From Acidobacteriota bacterium (GTDB lineage: Bacteria > Acidobacteriota > UBA6911 > RPQK01 > JADFOI01), in assembly GCA_022545645.1 (NCBI GenBank), contig JACZQQ010000192.1, positions 1 through 5,160 on the forward strand: a stretch of 5,160 nucleotides of DNA, written 5' to 3'. The position numbers were made by a program, and so were the translations under genes. Shown piece after piece: positions 1 to 5,160 of this stretch; positions within the stretch are counted from its first letter, which is position 1, and each line of letters opens with the position of its first letter. The notes beneath the pieces were generated by a model that saw nothing but the letters and a program-made list of their open reading frames with translations, did no database searches and had not been told where the DNA came from.

Positions 1-1
1 G

Positions 2-76
2 AAACTCCAACACGACCCGCAGGAGCTTTTCCAGAGCGACTGGTATCGCCACTACCGCGCCCTCTTCTCCGGCTGA
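2..76 (+). CDS. C-terminal fragment of an unidentified protein (5' end outside window)
   Basis: Reading from base 2 gives 24 codons ending in TGA at 74-76. The tail includes SDWYRHYRALFSG and is rich in aromatic and charged residues, as real protein C-termini often are. The other two forward frames give proline/arginine-rich or less natural text. The start and all domains lie left of the window, so the function cannot be assigned. The next gene on the right (the cupin) converges on it, with 32 bp between the two stop codons. The fragment is too short to prove coding by itself; the call rests on frame quality and a sensible position opposite a convergent gene. Confidence 0.5.
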   Translation, partial: KLQHDPQELFQSDWYRHYRALFSG

Positions 77-90
77 GCGAAGCAGGCGTT

Positions 91-105
91 GAGACTTTGG
101 GTCTC
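91..105. terminator. Small hairpin between two convergent gene ends (possible weak terminator)
   Basis: GAGAC at 91-95 and GTCTC at 101-105 form a perfect 5-bp stem with a 5-nt loop (TTTGG). Two G-U pairs could extend it on the + strand. It lies in the 32-bp gap between the stop codons of the left-edge gene and the cupin gene, where a shared terminator would be expected. There is no T-run on either side and the stem is short, so it is not a canonical intrinsic terminator and could be chance. Confidence 0.25.
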
Positions 106-108
106 GGA

Positions 109-456
109 TCAGTGCTCTTCAGTGGTCGTCTCTGCCCAACTGGGATGCGGAGCCATGAAGACCAGACAAATCAAACGCTGGTTGCTGGTATTTTCCACTC
201 CATGAAGCTCATCCGAGAAGGCACATGTGATTTCCCCCGACCTGAGTAAGCGCGTTTCCTGGCCGATGGTGAAAGAGCCTTCCCCTTCCACGACGTAGTA
301 GATCTTGTCGTTCCCCTTATGGCTATGGATTTTCTGCATCTGCCCAGGTTCCAGGCAATAGAGGTCGCAAAACATCCGCGGACTCTCAAAGAGATTCACC
401 TTCTGCATTTTCTCGGAACTGAATTGAACCACTTCGGTGATCGTTCTTACTTCCAT
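109..456 (-). CDS. Single-domain cupin protein (cupin_2 type), 115 aa
   Basis: This is a small conserved beta-barrel of the cupin superfamily, probably cytoplasmic and metal-binding; substrate and reaction are unknown. Motif 1 is seen at residues 38-60 as G-x5-H44-x-H46 followed by YYVVEGEG. Motif 2 is seen at residues 74-89 as G74-x5-F-S-D-x2-H85-x3-N89. The expected metal ligands H44, H46 and H85 are present. The usual Glu of motif 1 is replaced by Asp50 or Lys51, and the Pro and Gly of motif 2 are replaced by F80 and D82. The ATG at 456 (MEVRTITEVVQF) is chosen as start. A TTG at 495 would add 13 residues (MFRTPIVQDTIPF) of less convincing sequence, so 109-495 is the alternative extent. 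Neither start has a Shine-Dalgarno sequence. The gene is divergent from the MFS transporter and convergent with the left-edge gene. Such stand-alone cupins are often sugar or small-molecule binding or isomerising proteins, but nothing here decides between these. Confidence 0.85.
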   Translation of the reverse strand: MEVRTITEVVQFSSEKMQKVNLFESPRMFCDLYCLEPGQMQKIHSHKGNDKIYYVVEGEGSFTIGQETRLLRSGEITCAFSDELHGVENTSNQRLICLVFMAPHPSWAETTTEEH

Positions 457-463
457 AAACGGG

Positions 464-469
464 ATTGTA
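464..469 (-). promoter_or_regulatory. Possible -10 element for the cupin gene (leaderless mRNA?)
   Basis: On the minus strand the hexamer TACAAT, one mismatch from TATAAT, ends 7 nt before the ATG at 456. A -10 box there would place the transcription start at or next to the start codon. That would give a leaderless message and would fit the lack of a ribosome binding site. No good -35 box is seen at the right distance, so this is only a candidate. Confidence 0.25.
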
Positions 470-504
470 TCTTGAACGATAGGAGTTCGAAACAAGATAG
501 ATCT

Positions 505-524
505 GTGGACGAATCCTCATCCAC
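505..524. promoter_or_regulatory. Inverted repeat in the cupin/MFS divergent intergenic region (possible operator)
   Basis: GTGGACGA at 505-512 and TCATCCAC at 517-524 form an 8-bp inverted repeat with one mismatch around a 4-nt centre. It lies 41 bp upstream of the MFS start and 48 bp upstream of the preferred cupin start, within the only region that can hold both promoters. It could be an operator for a dimeric regulator or a hairpin in the transporter leader. No regulator gene is adjacent. The rest of 457-565 shows no strong sigma-70 pair and no strong ribosome binding site. Confidence 0.3.
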
Positions 525-565
525 GACAATCACAATCTCCCGATTGAGCTAAGATTCACAATGTC

Positions 566-1792
566 ATGATCACTTTTCACCGGGTTAAGGAGTTTTTCGG
601 CCTGCAAAAGAGCATGGTCGGGCTTTTGGCGATGGTGGTGCTGGTGGGGATGGGCGAGAAAATGGGGGAGCGGTTTCTCCCCATTTACCTGATCACCCTG
701 GGGGGTGGTGCTCTTTCCGTTGGGCTGCTCAGCGGCATGGACAACCTGTTGTCAGCTCTCTATTCCTTCCCCGGAGGATACCTGGCCGACCGGCTGGGCA
801 CCAAGCGGGCGCTGCTGGTTTTCAACCTTATTGCCATGGTGGGATTTGTCGTGGTCATCCTGATTCCTGCCTGGCAGGCGGTCATCGTGGGATCCGTCTT
901 CTTTTTGAGCTGGACGGCCATTTCGCTGCCGGCAACCATGGGACTGGTTGCCCAGGTGCTTCCCAAAAACAGACGCACCATGGGAGTCACCATGCACTCT
1001 CTGGTGCGCCGCTTCCCGATGGCCCTGGGTCCGCTCGTGGGTGGAGTCTGCATCGACATCTGGGGCCGTGTGACCGGCATCCGTATTGCCTTCATCGGGG
1101 CCCTGGCCATGGCCGTGGTCGCTGCTATCGTGCAGCAGATCCTGATTAAAGAGGATGCCAGCGACCAAGAGGTTCAAACCACAAAATCGCAAGCAGAGAA
1201 AAACCCCTTCCGGCTGCTCCGGGAAATGACCCCCGAGCTGCGCAATCTGCTCATCTCCGATATCCTCATCCGTTTTTGCGAGCAGATTCCTTACGCTTTC
1301 GTGGTCCTCTGGTGCATGGAGGTGGTCACCATGCCTGTGACCGGCCTCCAGTTTGGTCTTCTGACCACGGTGGAAATGGCCACCGCCCTGTTGATCTATA
1401 TACCGGTCGCCTACCTTGCCGATCGAGGACACAAGAAGCCCTTCGTCCAGATCACCTTCGTGTTCTTTACCCTGTTTCCCCTGGTGCTCATGTTCTGCCA
1501 ATCGTTCTGGCCACTGGCGGGAGCATTCGTTCTTCGTGGGCTCAAGGAGTTTGGCGAACCCACTCGCAAGGCACTCATCATGGACCTGGCTCCGGAGAAC
1601 CGTAAAGCCGGAATGTTCGGGCTCTATTATCTGCTGCGGGACCTGGTTGTCTCAGTGGCAGCCTTTGGCGGAGCCTATCTCTGGATCATCGGTCCTGAAG
1701 TGAACCTGTGGGTGGCTTTCGGCTTCGGCGTGCTGGGCACTTGCTGGTTCACCTGGAAGGGCCGAGACCTGTCTGACCTCCGGACGCAGTAA
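566..1792 (+). CDS. Major facilitator superfamily (MFS) transporter, 408 aa
   Basis: This is an inner-membrane secondary transporter of about 12 transmembrane helices. Hydrophobic segments begin near residue 17 and recur to about residue 395. A hydrophilic central loop at about 193-228 separates the two six-helix halves, and 408 residues is usual for the family. The loop after TM2 carries a clear motif A, GGYLADRLGTKR (70-81). Its second-half counterpart is VAYLADRGHKK (281-291). The segment ending GPLVGG (155-160) fits the TM5 motif C seen in drug/proton antiporters, which hints at an exporter; the substrate is unknown. The ATG at 566 is used because an ATG at 561 meets a stop after two codons. 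No good Shine-Dalgarno precedes it. An AAGGAG at 587-592 is 21 nt from the next ATG (614), too far to support that start. The gene is convergent with the methyltransferase, 57 bp away. Its last codons recur as a degenerate copy at 2667-2707. Confidence 0.93.
   Translation: MITFHRVKEFFGLQKSMVGLLAMVVLVGMGEKMGERFLPIYLITLGGGALSVGLLSGMDNLLSALYSFPGGYLADRLGTKRALLVFNLIAMVGFVVVILIPAWQAVIVGSVFFLSWTAISLPATMGLVAQVLPKNRRTMGVTMHSLVRRFPMALGPLVGGVCIDIWGRVTGIRIAFIGALAMAVVAAIVQQILIKEDASDQEVQTTKSQAEKNPFRLLREMTPELRNLLISDILIRFCEQIPYAFVVLWCMEVVTMPVTGLQFGLLTTVEMATALLIYIPVAYLADRGHKKPFVQITFVFFTLFPLVLMFCQSFWPLAGAFVLRGLKEFGEPTRKALIMDLAPENRKAGMFGLYYLLRDLVVSVAAFGGAYLWIIGPEVNLWVAFGFGVLGTCWFTWKGRDLSDLRTQ
1755..1780 (+). 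repeat. Direct repeat, copy 1: 3' end of the MFS gene
   Basis: These 26 bases encode WKGRDLSDL (residues 397-405) near the transporter C-terminus, ten bases upstream of its TAA. They match 2667-2692 at 24 of 26 positions; the differences are at 1764 (G/A) and 1775 (G/C). The two copies are 912 bp apart in the same orientation and enclose the methyltransferase gene. Confidence 0.8.
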
Positions 1793-1845
1793 GTGAATGT
1801 CGGTGCTTCTGCCACCTGGTAGCGAGAACTGATGAATCATCCGAG

Positions 1846-1858
1846 CCGATCAGATCGG
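1846..1858. promoter_or_regulatory. 13-bp palindrome at the methyltransferase stop codon
   Basis: CCGATC, a single A, then GATCGG form a perfect 6-1-6 palindrome. It covers the TGA of the methyltransferase (1850-1852, minus strand) in the convergent gap with the MFS gene. The one-base centre is too tight for a normal RNA hairpin and there is no T-run, so it is not a standard terminator. It could be a protein binding site or chance. Confidence 0.2.
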
Positions 1859-2599
1859 TCTTGCTATCACCAATAGAATGTTTTTCAGCTTCGGAACGAG
1901 TAGACAAATCAAACGTACAACTACGGCTCCAAGAAGGCCCCTCACTCCTCCAGGAGAAACCTTGCCTGGAAAGATAATCTGCCTGTCGCAAACTTGATAG
2001 CCTGCCTTCTCTAGCAATTCTTGAAGTTCATCCATACAAAAGAGACGGTGGTGTCCATAGAGATAAGAGTTTCCGCTCACCATCACTGGACTTTGATAAG
2101 TCAGCCTATCTCCCTGACCAAGAAAACGCTTGATCCGGTTGACGGCGGAGAGGGAATTGGGGGTAGTCACGATCAACATTCCGTCTTCTTTCAATACACG
2201 ACGGGCCTTTTCGAGGGACCCAACCGGATCAGAAGTGAAGTGTTCAATCACTTCACCCAGCACCACAACATCAAAGCTTTCATCTTGAAACGGCAATTCG
2301 TGAACTTCCATATTGAGCATCAACAAGGGAATCGCGAATTGGCGGCAGACTTCCTCCGCCACTTCTCCGTAAAAGAAATCGAGAGCAAAAACTCGGTGGC
2401 CTGCTTTCTTCATAGCTGCCGCCAGGAATCCATAACCCACTCCAATGTCAAGAATTGTGAGCGGCCCCTTTCCGGACAGGCTCTTCAGGATCTTTTGATA
2501 GCGGACAACGTGTCGTCGAAAGTAATACCGGCCCCGGGGAATTTGAGTAGCGATGTTTCTTAGATTGATGTCCACCACATTTTCAATGTTATGAGTCAT
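1850..2599 (-). CDS. Class I SAM-dependent methyltransferase (Methyltransf_11/23 type), 249 aa
   Basis: The protein has the Rossmann-type methyltransferase signature in order. Motif I is ILDIGVGYGFLA (49-60), which binds S-adenosylmethionine. The acidic residue ending beta-2 is D74 (VFALDFF). The post-II region is ELPFQDESFDVVVLGEVIEH (101-120). Next come LEKARRVLKEDGMLIVTTPN (129-148), the strand-5 region, and GHHRLF followed by a helix ending KAGYQV (182-203). The layout resembles UbiG-like and glycan- or lipid-associated methyltransferases; the acceptor is unknown. A hydrophobic C-terminal stretch (about 221-246, with LVPKLKN inside) might contact membrane. The ATG at 2599 gives the family's usual length but lacks a Shine-Dalgarno. 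Sampled 60-base lines of this gene are about 42-53% GC, against about 58% in a sampled line of the barrel gene, which suggests separate ancestry. Flanking copies of the MFS tail support insertion here. It is divergent from the barrel gene and is not in an operon. Confidence 0.93.
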   Translation of the reverse strand: MTHNIENVVDINLRNIATQIPRGRYYFRRHVVRYQKILKSLSGKGPLTILDIGVGYGFLAAAMKKAGHRVFALDFFYGEVAEEVCRQFAIPLLMLNMEVHELPFQDESFDVVVLGEVIEHFTSDPVGSLEKARRVLKEDGMLIVTTPNSLSAVNRIKRFLGQGDRLTYQSPVMVSGNSYLYGHHRLFCMDELQELLEKAGYQVCDRQIIFPGKVSPGGVRGLLGAVVVRLICLLVPKLKNILLVIARPI

Positions 2600-2756
2600 T
2601 TGAGTTGAAAAGCAAGATCAAGTGACGCGTTTATAAGGACATCCTACCCGTCGCCCGGGTGCCGCAGGAAGGGCCAAGACCTGTCTCACCTCTCCCCCAC
2701 CCCGTAATCGCCGTCACCAACTCAGAGGAACACCCGACAGTAGAATCAACATCGAG
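2600..2756. promoter_or_regulatory. Divergent intergenic region between methyltransferase and outer-membrane barrel
   Basis: This 157-bp gap must hold the promoters of both divergent genes. On the minus strand TATAAA (2635 to 2630) could be a -10 box about 31 nt before the methyltransferase ATG, but there is no matching -35. On the + strand TTGAAA at 2605-2610 and TATAAG at 2632-2637 are 21 nt apart, too far for a standard sigma-70 pair. Before the barrel ATG only a weak GAG is seen. The right half contains the MFS-tail remnant at 2667-2707. Confidence 0.3.
2667..2707 (+). pseudogene. Remnant/duplicate of the MFS transporter 3' end (direct repeat copy 2)
   Basis: The first 26 bases (2667-2692) match 1755-1780 at 24 positions. 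In the same reading frame the segment reads RKGQDLSHLSPTP and ends at TAA 2705-2707. The transporter reads WKGRDLSDLRTQ and ends at TAA. The downstream copy is one codon longer between the repeat and the stop, so frame and stop are both kept. Upstream of 2667 the frame stays open for a short way but no longer resembles the transporter. It may be all that remains of a second MFS gene, or the duplicated target of an insertion that brought in the methyltransferase. The barrel gene starts 49 bp after the stop. A weak further similarity (GAATCA then TC-GAG) occurs near 1834-1845 and 2743-2756 and may be chance. Confidence 0.6.
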
Positions 2757-4007
2757 ATGTGGACCTTGAAGACATACCCCGAGACAGACCCGGCGAAGCG
2801 CTCCAACTATTGGGCGAAGTGCTTGACCGCTCTCTTGCTGTTCACAGCCACCCCCGTGGCCTTGGGCCTTGCCCAGGGGACAGAGGCCGAGCCGCAGGAA
2901 GAATTGCCTGATGAGGGAGCGCTGGAAAAGATCGAAGAGGCGACGCGCTTCCTGGAAAACATCACACGGAGTTGGAAGGGTTTCCGTTTTGCACCTGGAG
3001 ATTTTCCTGCGGGTGCCGGCTTTGTCTACGGTGTCGGCTACACCCCTTGGAGGCCGGATGGCCTGGCGAGCGACGCGGAATTGCCCAACCGGGCCAATGT
3101 TGACCTGGTGGCTTCCTATAGCACGCGTCAGTATTACCAGGTCGGTTTCGACCTGACCCTGCGTGACCTCGGTGGTGTCCCTTTAAGCCTGGCCTTTCAG
3201 GTCAAGGCCAACGAACTCCCCCAGGAGGACTTTTTCGGCTTCGGTCCAGCGAGCCTTGAGCAGGACCGGACAAACTACCTCATGAGATCCCTGGAGGTTG
3301 GAGCAGGGCTTCAATTCAGGCCTTTCAAAGGATGGAGTTTAGGAGGAGGCATGACTCATTTGAGTCCCCGTATCGGCTCGGGCAGGGACGATCGTTTTCC
3401 CTCCACCGAAGAGCTCTTCGATGAGACCACCATTCCCGGATTCCAAACGCAGCCGGATTTCTGGCGCTACCACGGATCTTTGGGTTACGACTACCGGGAC
3501 CAACCATCCAATCCCCGGGTGGGTGGATTTTACGGGGGACGCTTATCCAGCTTCCGGGACCGGGATCTGGACACCTATCACTTTCGCCACTTCGAGGGAG
3601 ATTTACAGCAATATCTCCCCCTCCCTAAAAGCTCTGTGATCGCTCTGCGCCTCAACCTGGTGATGACTGATTTCAGCACCGGAAACGCCGTACCGTTCTA
3701 CTACATGCCGACGCTGGGAGGCGGGGAGAAGCTGCGCGGTTTCCGGGAATTTAGATTCCGTGACCTCAACAGCCTGCTCCTGACCGCCGAGTACCGATGG
3801 CAGGCCTGGCCCTCCTTCAACATGACCCTGTTTGTGGATGCGGGCAAGGTCACCTTCGATCACGCCGATCTAAATTTCAGGGATCTGGAAACCTCCTACG
3901 GTATCGGATTTCGCTTCTATAGCCCCGAGGCTCTCCTGCTACGACTGGACCTGGCCTTCAGTCGGGAGGGATTCATTCCTCTCTTCAGGTACATCCATGT
4001 TTTCTGA
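2757..4007 (+). CDS. Outer-membrane beta-barrel protein of the Omp85/BamA-TamA (bacterial surface antigen) type, 416 aa
   Basis: The protein is predicted to be exported and inserted in the outer membrane. A basic N-region is followed by a hydrophobic signal segment (about 23-39, LTALLLFTATPVALGLA), with likely cleavage after residue 39 or 44. A short acidic, probably helical linker follows (45-72). Residues 85-416 alternate polar and hydrophobic residues as barrel strands do. GGGEKLRGFREFRF (321-334) contains the LRGF form of the conserved (V/L)RG(F/Y) loop-6 motif of Omp85 proteins. EDFFGFGPAS (157-166) and YDYRDQPSNPRVGGFYG (245-261) also look like this family's barrel. The chain ends in Phe, as outer-membrane proteins recognised by BamA do. 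There is no room for POTRA domains, so it is unlikely to be BamA or TamA; known POTRA-less relatives are mostly of unknown role. The ATG at 2757 has only a weak GAG before it. The last 69 bp overlap the convergent ferredoxin gene. Confidence 0.87.
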   Translation: MWTLKTYPETDPAKRSNYWAKCLTALLLFTATPVALGLAQGTEAEPQEELPDEGALEKIEEATRFLENITRSWKGFRFAPGDFPAGAGFVYGVGYTPWRPDGLASDAELPNRANVDLVASYSTRQYYQVGFDLTLRDLGGVPLSLAFQVKANELPQEDFFGFGPASLEQDRTNYLMRSLEVGAGLQFRPFKGWSLGGGMTHLSPRIGSGRDDRFPSTEELFDETTIPGFQTQPDFWRYHGSLGYDYRDQPSNPRVGGFYGGRLSSFRDRDLDTYHFRHFEGDLQQYLPLPKSSVIALRLNLVMTDFSTGNAVPFYYMPTLGGGEKLRGFREFRFRDLNSLLLTAEYRWQAWPSFNMTLFVDAGKVTFDHADLNFRDLETSYGIGFRFYSPEALLLRLDLAFSREGFIPLFRYIHVF

Positions 4008-4979
4008 GGCCACCTGGCCGCTGAATCGCCGGACGTTGAGAATTCCATTCCAGGGGGCGATGGCGATGGAAACGTTGCCCAAACACTTGGCCTGGCAGGC
4101 CAGACGGATGGGGGGATGAGTTTCCTGCTCGGAGTTGCCAAAGTCGTAGCCGAAGTACTTCAAGCGCTCCTTTTCGAACGGACTGATTTCAGACAACTTT
4201 TCCTTCCCGCCGAGAACACCAATCCAGCAGGTTCCACAGTTTGCGACACGGCATTGGAAAGGAATCGGTCCTCCTATTCGTCGCGGATCGATCGACTGAT
4301 AGTCTCTCTCATCCTTCCCGGCCGCCATGGAAAGATCCTGTCCATGAATGGCCTGGAAACAGGCTGATTTATCCTGCTCGTTGAAGGTGACCGTGTACCT
4401 GGCATCCACGGTACGCAGAAAGCCCAGGAGCCCTCCCCTTTTTCTGGAGCGGGCTCTTAACACCCGCTCGGGAGAGGATTTTCTTTGAGGAGGGTTCACA
4501 GAAGTCGCGGAAAAAGCGCCCGTCCCGATCTGTTGCAGGACCATGAGGGCGACGGCCGTGATCCCGATGACAAGAGACTCAGCAACCCGAAGCTTTGAAG
4601 CAATCTTTTGTGCGATGGCCTGGATCTGATCGGTCAGGCTGCCCTCACCGGATATCGAACTCTCGGCATGGGCGCAAACCACCTCGTGAACCTCAGACCA
4701 GTATCGAGAGCCGTACAGGAAGTCGAGTGAGGAATCGAGCTGTTTCTCGAGCCGGTAGCCACCCCTGAGTTCCAGCTTCTGAACCGTTTGCGCGAGATCG
4801 TCGGACTCCTGGACAATCTGATGGAGACGCAAGGGCCAAAAGGAAAACCAAATGCGGGTGGCATCCTGATCGACCGGGTGCACCAACGGCAGGAGAATAT
4901 CCAGGGCCTCGCTCCACGATTTGTCATCCTGCTGAGCAAGAAAAGACTCGAAAGCGTTTTGTTTTTGAACAGCGTCCAT
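3939..4979 (-). CDS. [2Fe-2S] ferredoxin-domain protein with unrecognised N-terminal domain and one hydrophobic segment, 346 aa
   Basis: The C-terminal part (about 190-312) is a plant/adrenodoxin-like [2Fe-2S] ferredoxin fold. Cluster ligands are C243, C248 and C251 (CRVANCGTC, C-x4-C-x2-C), with the fourth in RLACQ (C295); C299 is an extra cysteine nearby. It should carry single electrons, partner unknown. Residues 1-130 form a mostly helical, aromatic- and acidic-rich domain (IWFSFWPLRL at 43-52) that I do not recognise. A hydrophobic stretch at about 135-157 (LVIGITAVALMVLQQ and onward) could be one membrane helix. The strongly basic linker after it (about 166-181) would put the ferredoxin domain in the cytoplasm. 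The ATG at 4979 is preceded by AGG with an 8-nt gap, the best ribosome binding site in the window. The last 22 residues are encoded opposite the end of the barrel gene. No oxidoreductase partner is visible. Confidence 0.87.
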   Translation of the reverse strand: MDAVQKQNAFESFLAQQDDKSWSEALDILLPLVHPVDQDATRIWFSFWPLRLHQIVQESDDLAQTVQKLELRGGYRLEKQLDSSLDFLYGSRYWSEVHEVVCAHAESSISGEGSLTDQIQAIAQKIASKLRVAESLVIGITAVALMVLQQIGTGAFSATSVNPPQRKSSPERVLRARSRKRGGLLGFLRTVDARYTVTFNEQDKSACFQAIHGQDLSMAAGKDERDYQSIDPRRIGGPIPFQCRVANCGTCWIGVLGGKEKLSEISPFEKERLKYFGYDFGNSEQETHPPIRLACQAKCLGNVSIAIAPWNGILNVRRFSGQVASENMDVPEERNESLPTEGQVQS

Positions 4980-5022
4980 AATCTTTACCTAAGTGTCTCG
5001 TTCCATAAATACGGTGATGTTT

Positions 5023-5125
5023 GTGGCGAGCGCGACGGCGTCGAGTTCGCGAAGCGACGACGACGCGATGCAGTGTGCATCGTGGAGGAGGAGCGACAAA
5101 GAAATCGATGCCGTCCCGCCGCCAC
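5023..5125. repeat. Long imperfect inverted repeat with a central hairpin (dispersed repeat, mobile-element end or structured RNA)
   Basis: The left arm 5023-5048 and right arm 5101-5125 can form about 23 base pairs, with one bulge (A5029), two mismatches (5033/5116 and 5045/5104) and one G-T pair (5040/5109). Inside, CGATGCA (5066-5072) and TGCATCG (5076-5082) form a perfect 7-bp stem around GTG. A G-T pair and a C-G pair extend it to 5064-5084. The whole is a roughly 100-nt nested palindrome, far more symmetric than the other spacers here. It lies 44 bp upstream of the ferredoxin-gene ATG. No protein in this stretch is convincing. The sequence right of 5125 continues beyond the window, so the full element may be longer. 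Its class is not determined. Confidence 0.6.
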
Positions 5126-5160
5126 CCTTCGGGCTGATGGAGGTTGCGGACGATCTCTGT

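Noticed and set aside
457..495. TTG start at 495 for the cupin gene
   Set aside because: No ribosome binding site precedes it, and the added 13 residues lie outside the cupin fold. The ATG at 456 gives a more natural N-terminus.
752..1501. 249-codon open frame on the minus strand inside the MFS gene
   Set aside because: It is His/Gly/Gln-rich low-quality text lying wholly antisense to a clear transporter gene. It is the expected shadow of transporter codon bias.
1802..1816. GGTG...CACC pairing after the MFS stop as a terminator
   Set aside because: It has only a 4-bp stem with a 7-nt loop and no T-run.
2021..2563. 180-codon + strand open frame opposite the methyltransferase
   Set aside because: It is antisense to a gene with intact SAM-binding motifs and has no recognisable domain.
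3603..3863. 86-codon minus-strand open frame inside the barrel gene
   Set aside because: It lies opposite the conserved LRGF region of the barrel and its sequence has no recognisable motif.
4116..4367. 83-codon + strand open frame opposite the ferredoxin domain
   Set aside because: It is antisense to the conserved Cys motifs of the ferredoxin gene and shows no family features.
566..4979. A single functional gene cluster or defence system joining the transporter, methyltransferase, barrel and ferredoxin proteins
   Set aside because: Genes alternate strand throughout, with separate promoter regions and no shared pathway logic. No effector, sensor or nuclease domain is visible.
4989..5159. Minus-strand frame open from the window edge to a TAG at 4989, ending TNITVFMERDT, as a possible upstream gene for the ferredoxin gene
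   Set aside because: All or nearly all of this GC-rich palindromic stretch is open in more than one frame on both strands, and the text is low-complexity. The inverted-repeat symmetry explains the sequence better than coding. A real C-terminus entering from the right cannot be wholly excluded.

Overview
This 5.16 kb window looks like chromosomal DNA from a Gram-negative bacterium of moderately high GC. The Gram-negative call rests on an Omp85-type outer-membrane barrel with a signal peptide and a C-terminal Phe. No rRNA, tRNA, CRISPR array or recognisable transposase gene is present, so the phylum cannot be fixed. An Acidobacteriota-like background is only a guess from gene style.

Layout: (1) 2-76, the last codons of a + strand gene cut by the left edge. 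(2) 109-456 (-), a small single-domain cupin. (3) 566-1792 (+), a 408-residue major facilitator transporter, divergent from the cupin. (4) 1850-2599 (-), a class I SAM-dependent methyltransferase that is visibly poorer in GC than its neighbours. (5) 2600-2756, a divergent intergenic stretch that carries a second, degenerate copy of the 3' end of the transporter gene. (6) 2757-4007 (+), a POTRA-less BamA/TamA-like outer-membrane barrel. (7) 3939-4979 (-), a two-part protein with an unrecognised N-terminal domain, one hydrophobic segment and a C-terminal [2Fe-2S] ferredoxin domain. It overlaps the barrel gene tail-to-tail by 69 bp. (8) 4980-5160, non-coding sequence dominated by a long imperfect inverted repeat of about 100 nt with its own central hairpin.

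The genes alternate strands (+ - + - + -), so there is no operon and no evidence of one shared pathway. Each unit is probably transcribed on its own, from the divergent gaps 457-565 and 2600-2756 and from the region right of 4979. The two most unusual features are not protein genes. One is the duplicated transporter tail bracketing the GC-poor methyltransferase gene, which suggests an insertion or rearrangement at that spot. The other is the large palindromic structure at the right end, which looks like a dispersed repeat, mobile-element end or structured RNA. No defence system or other complete novel multi-gene system is visible.
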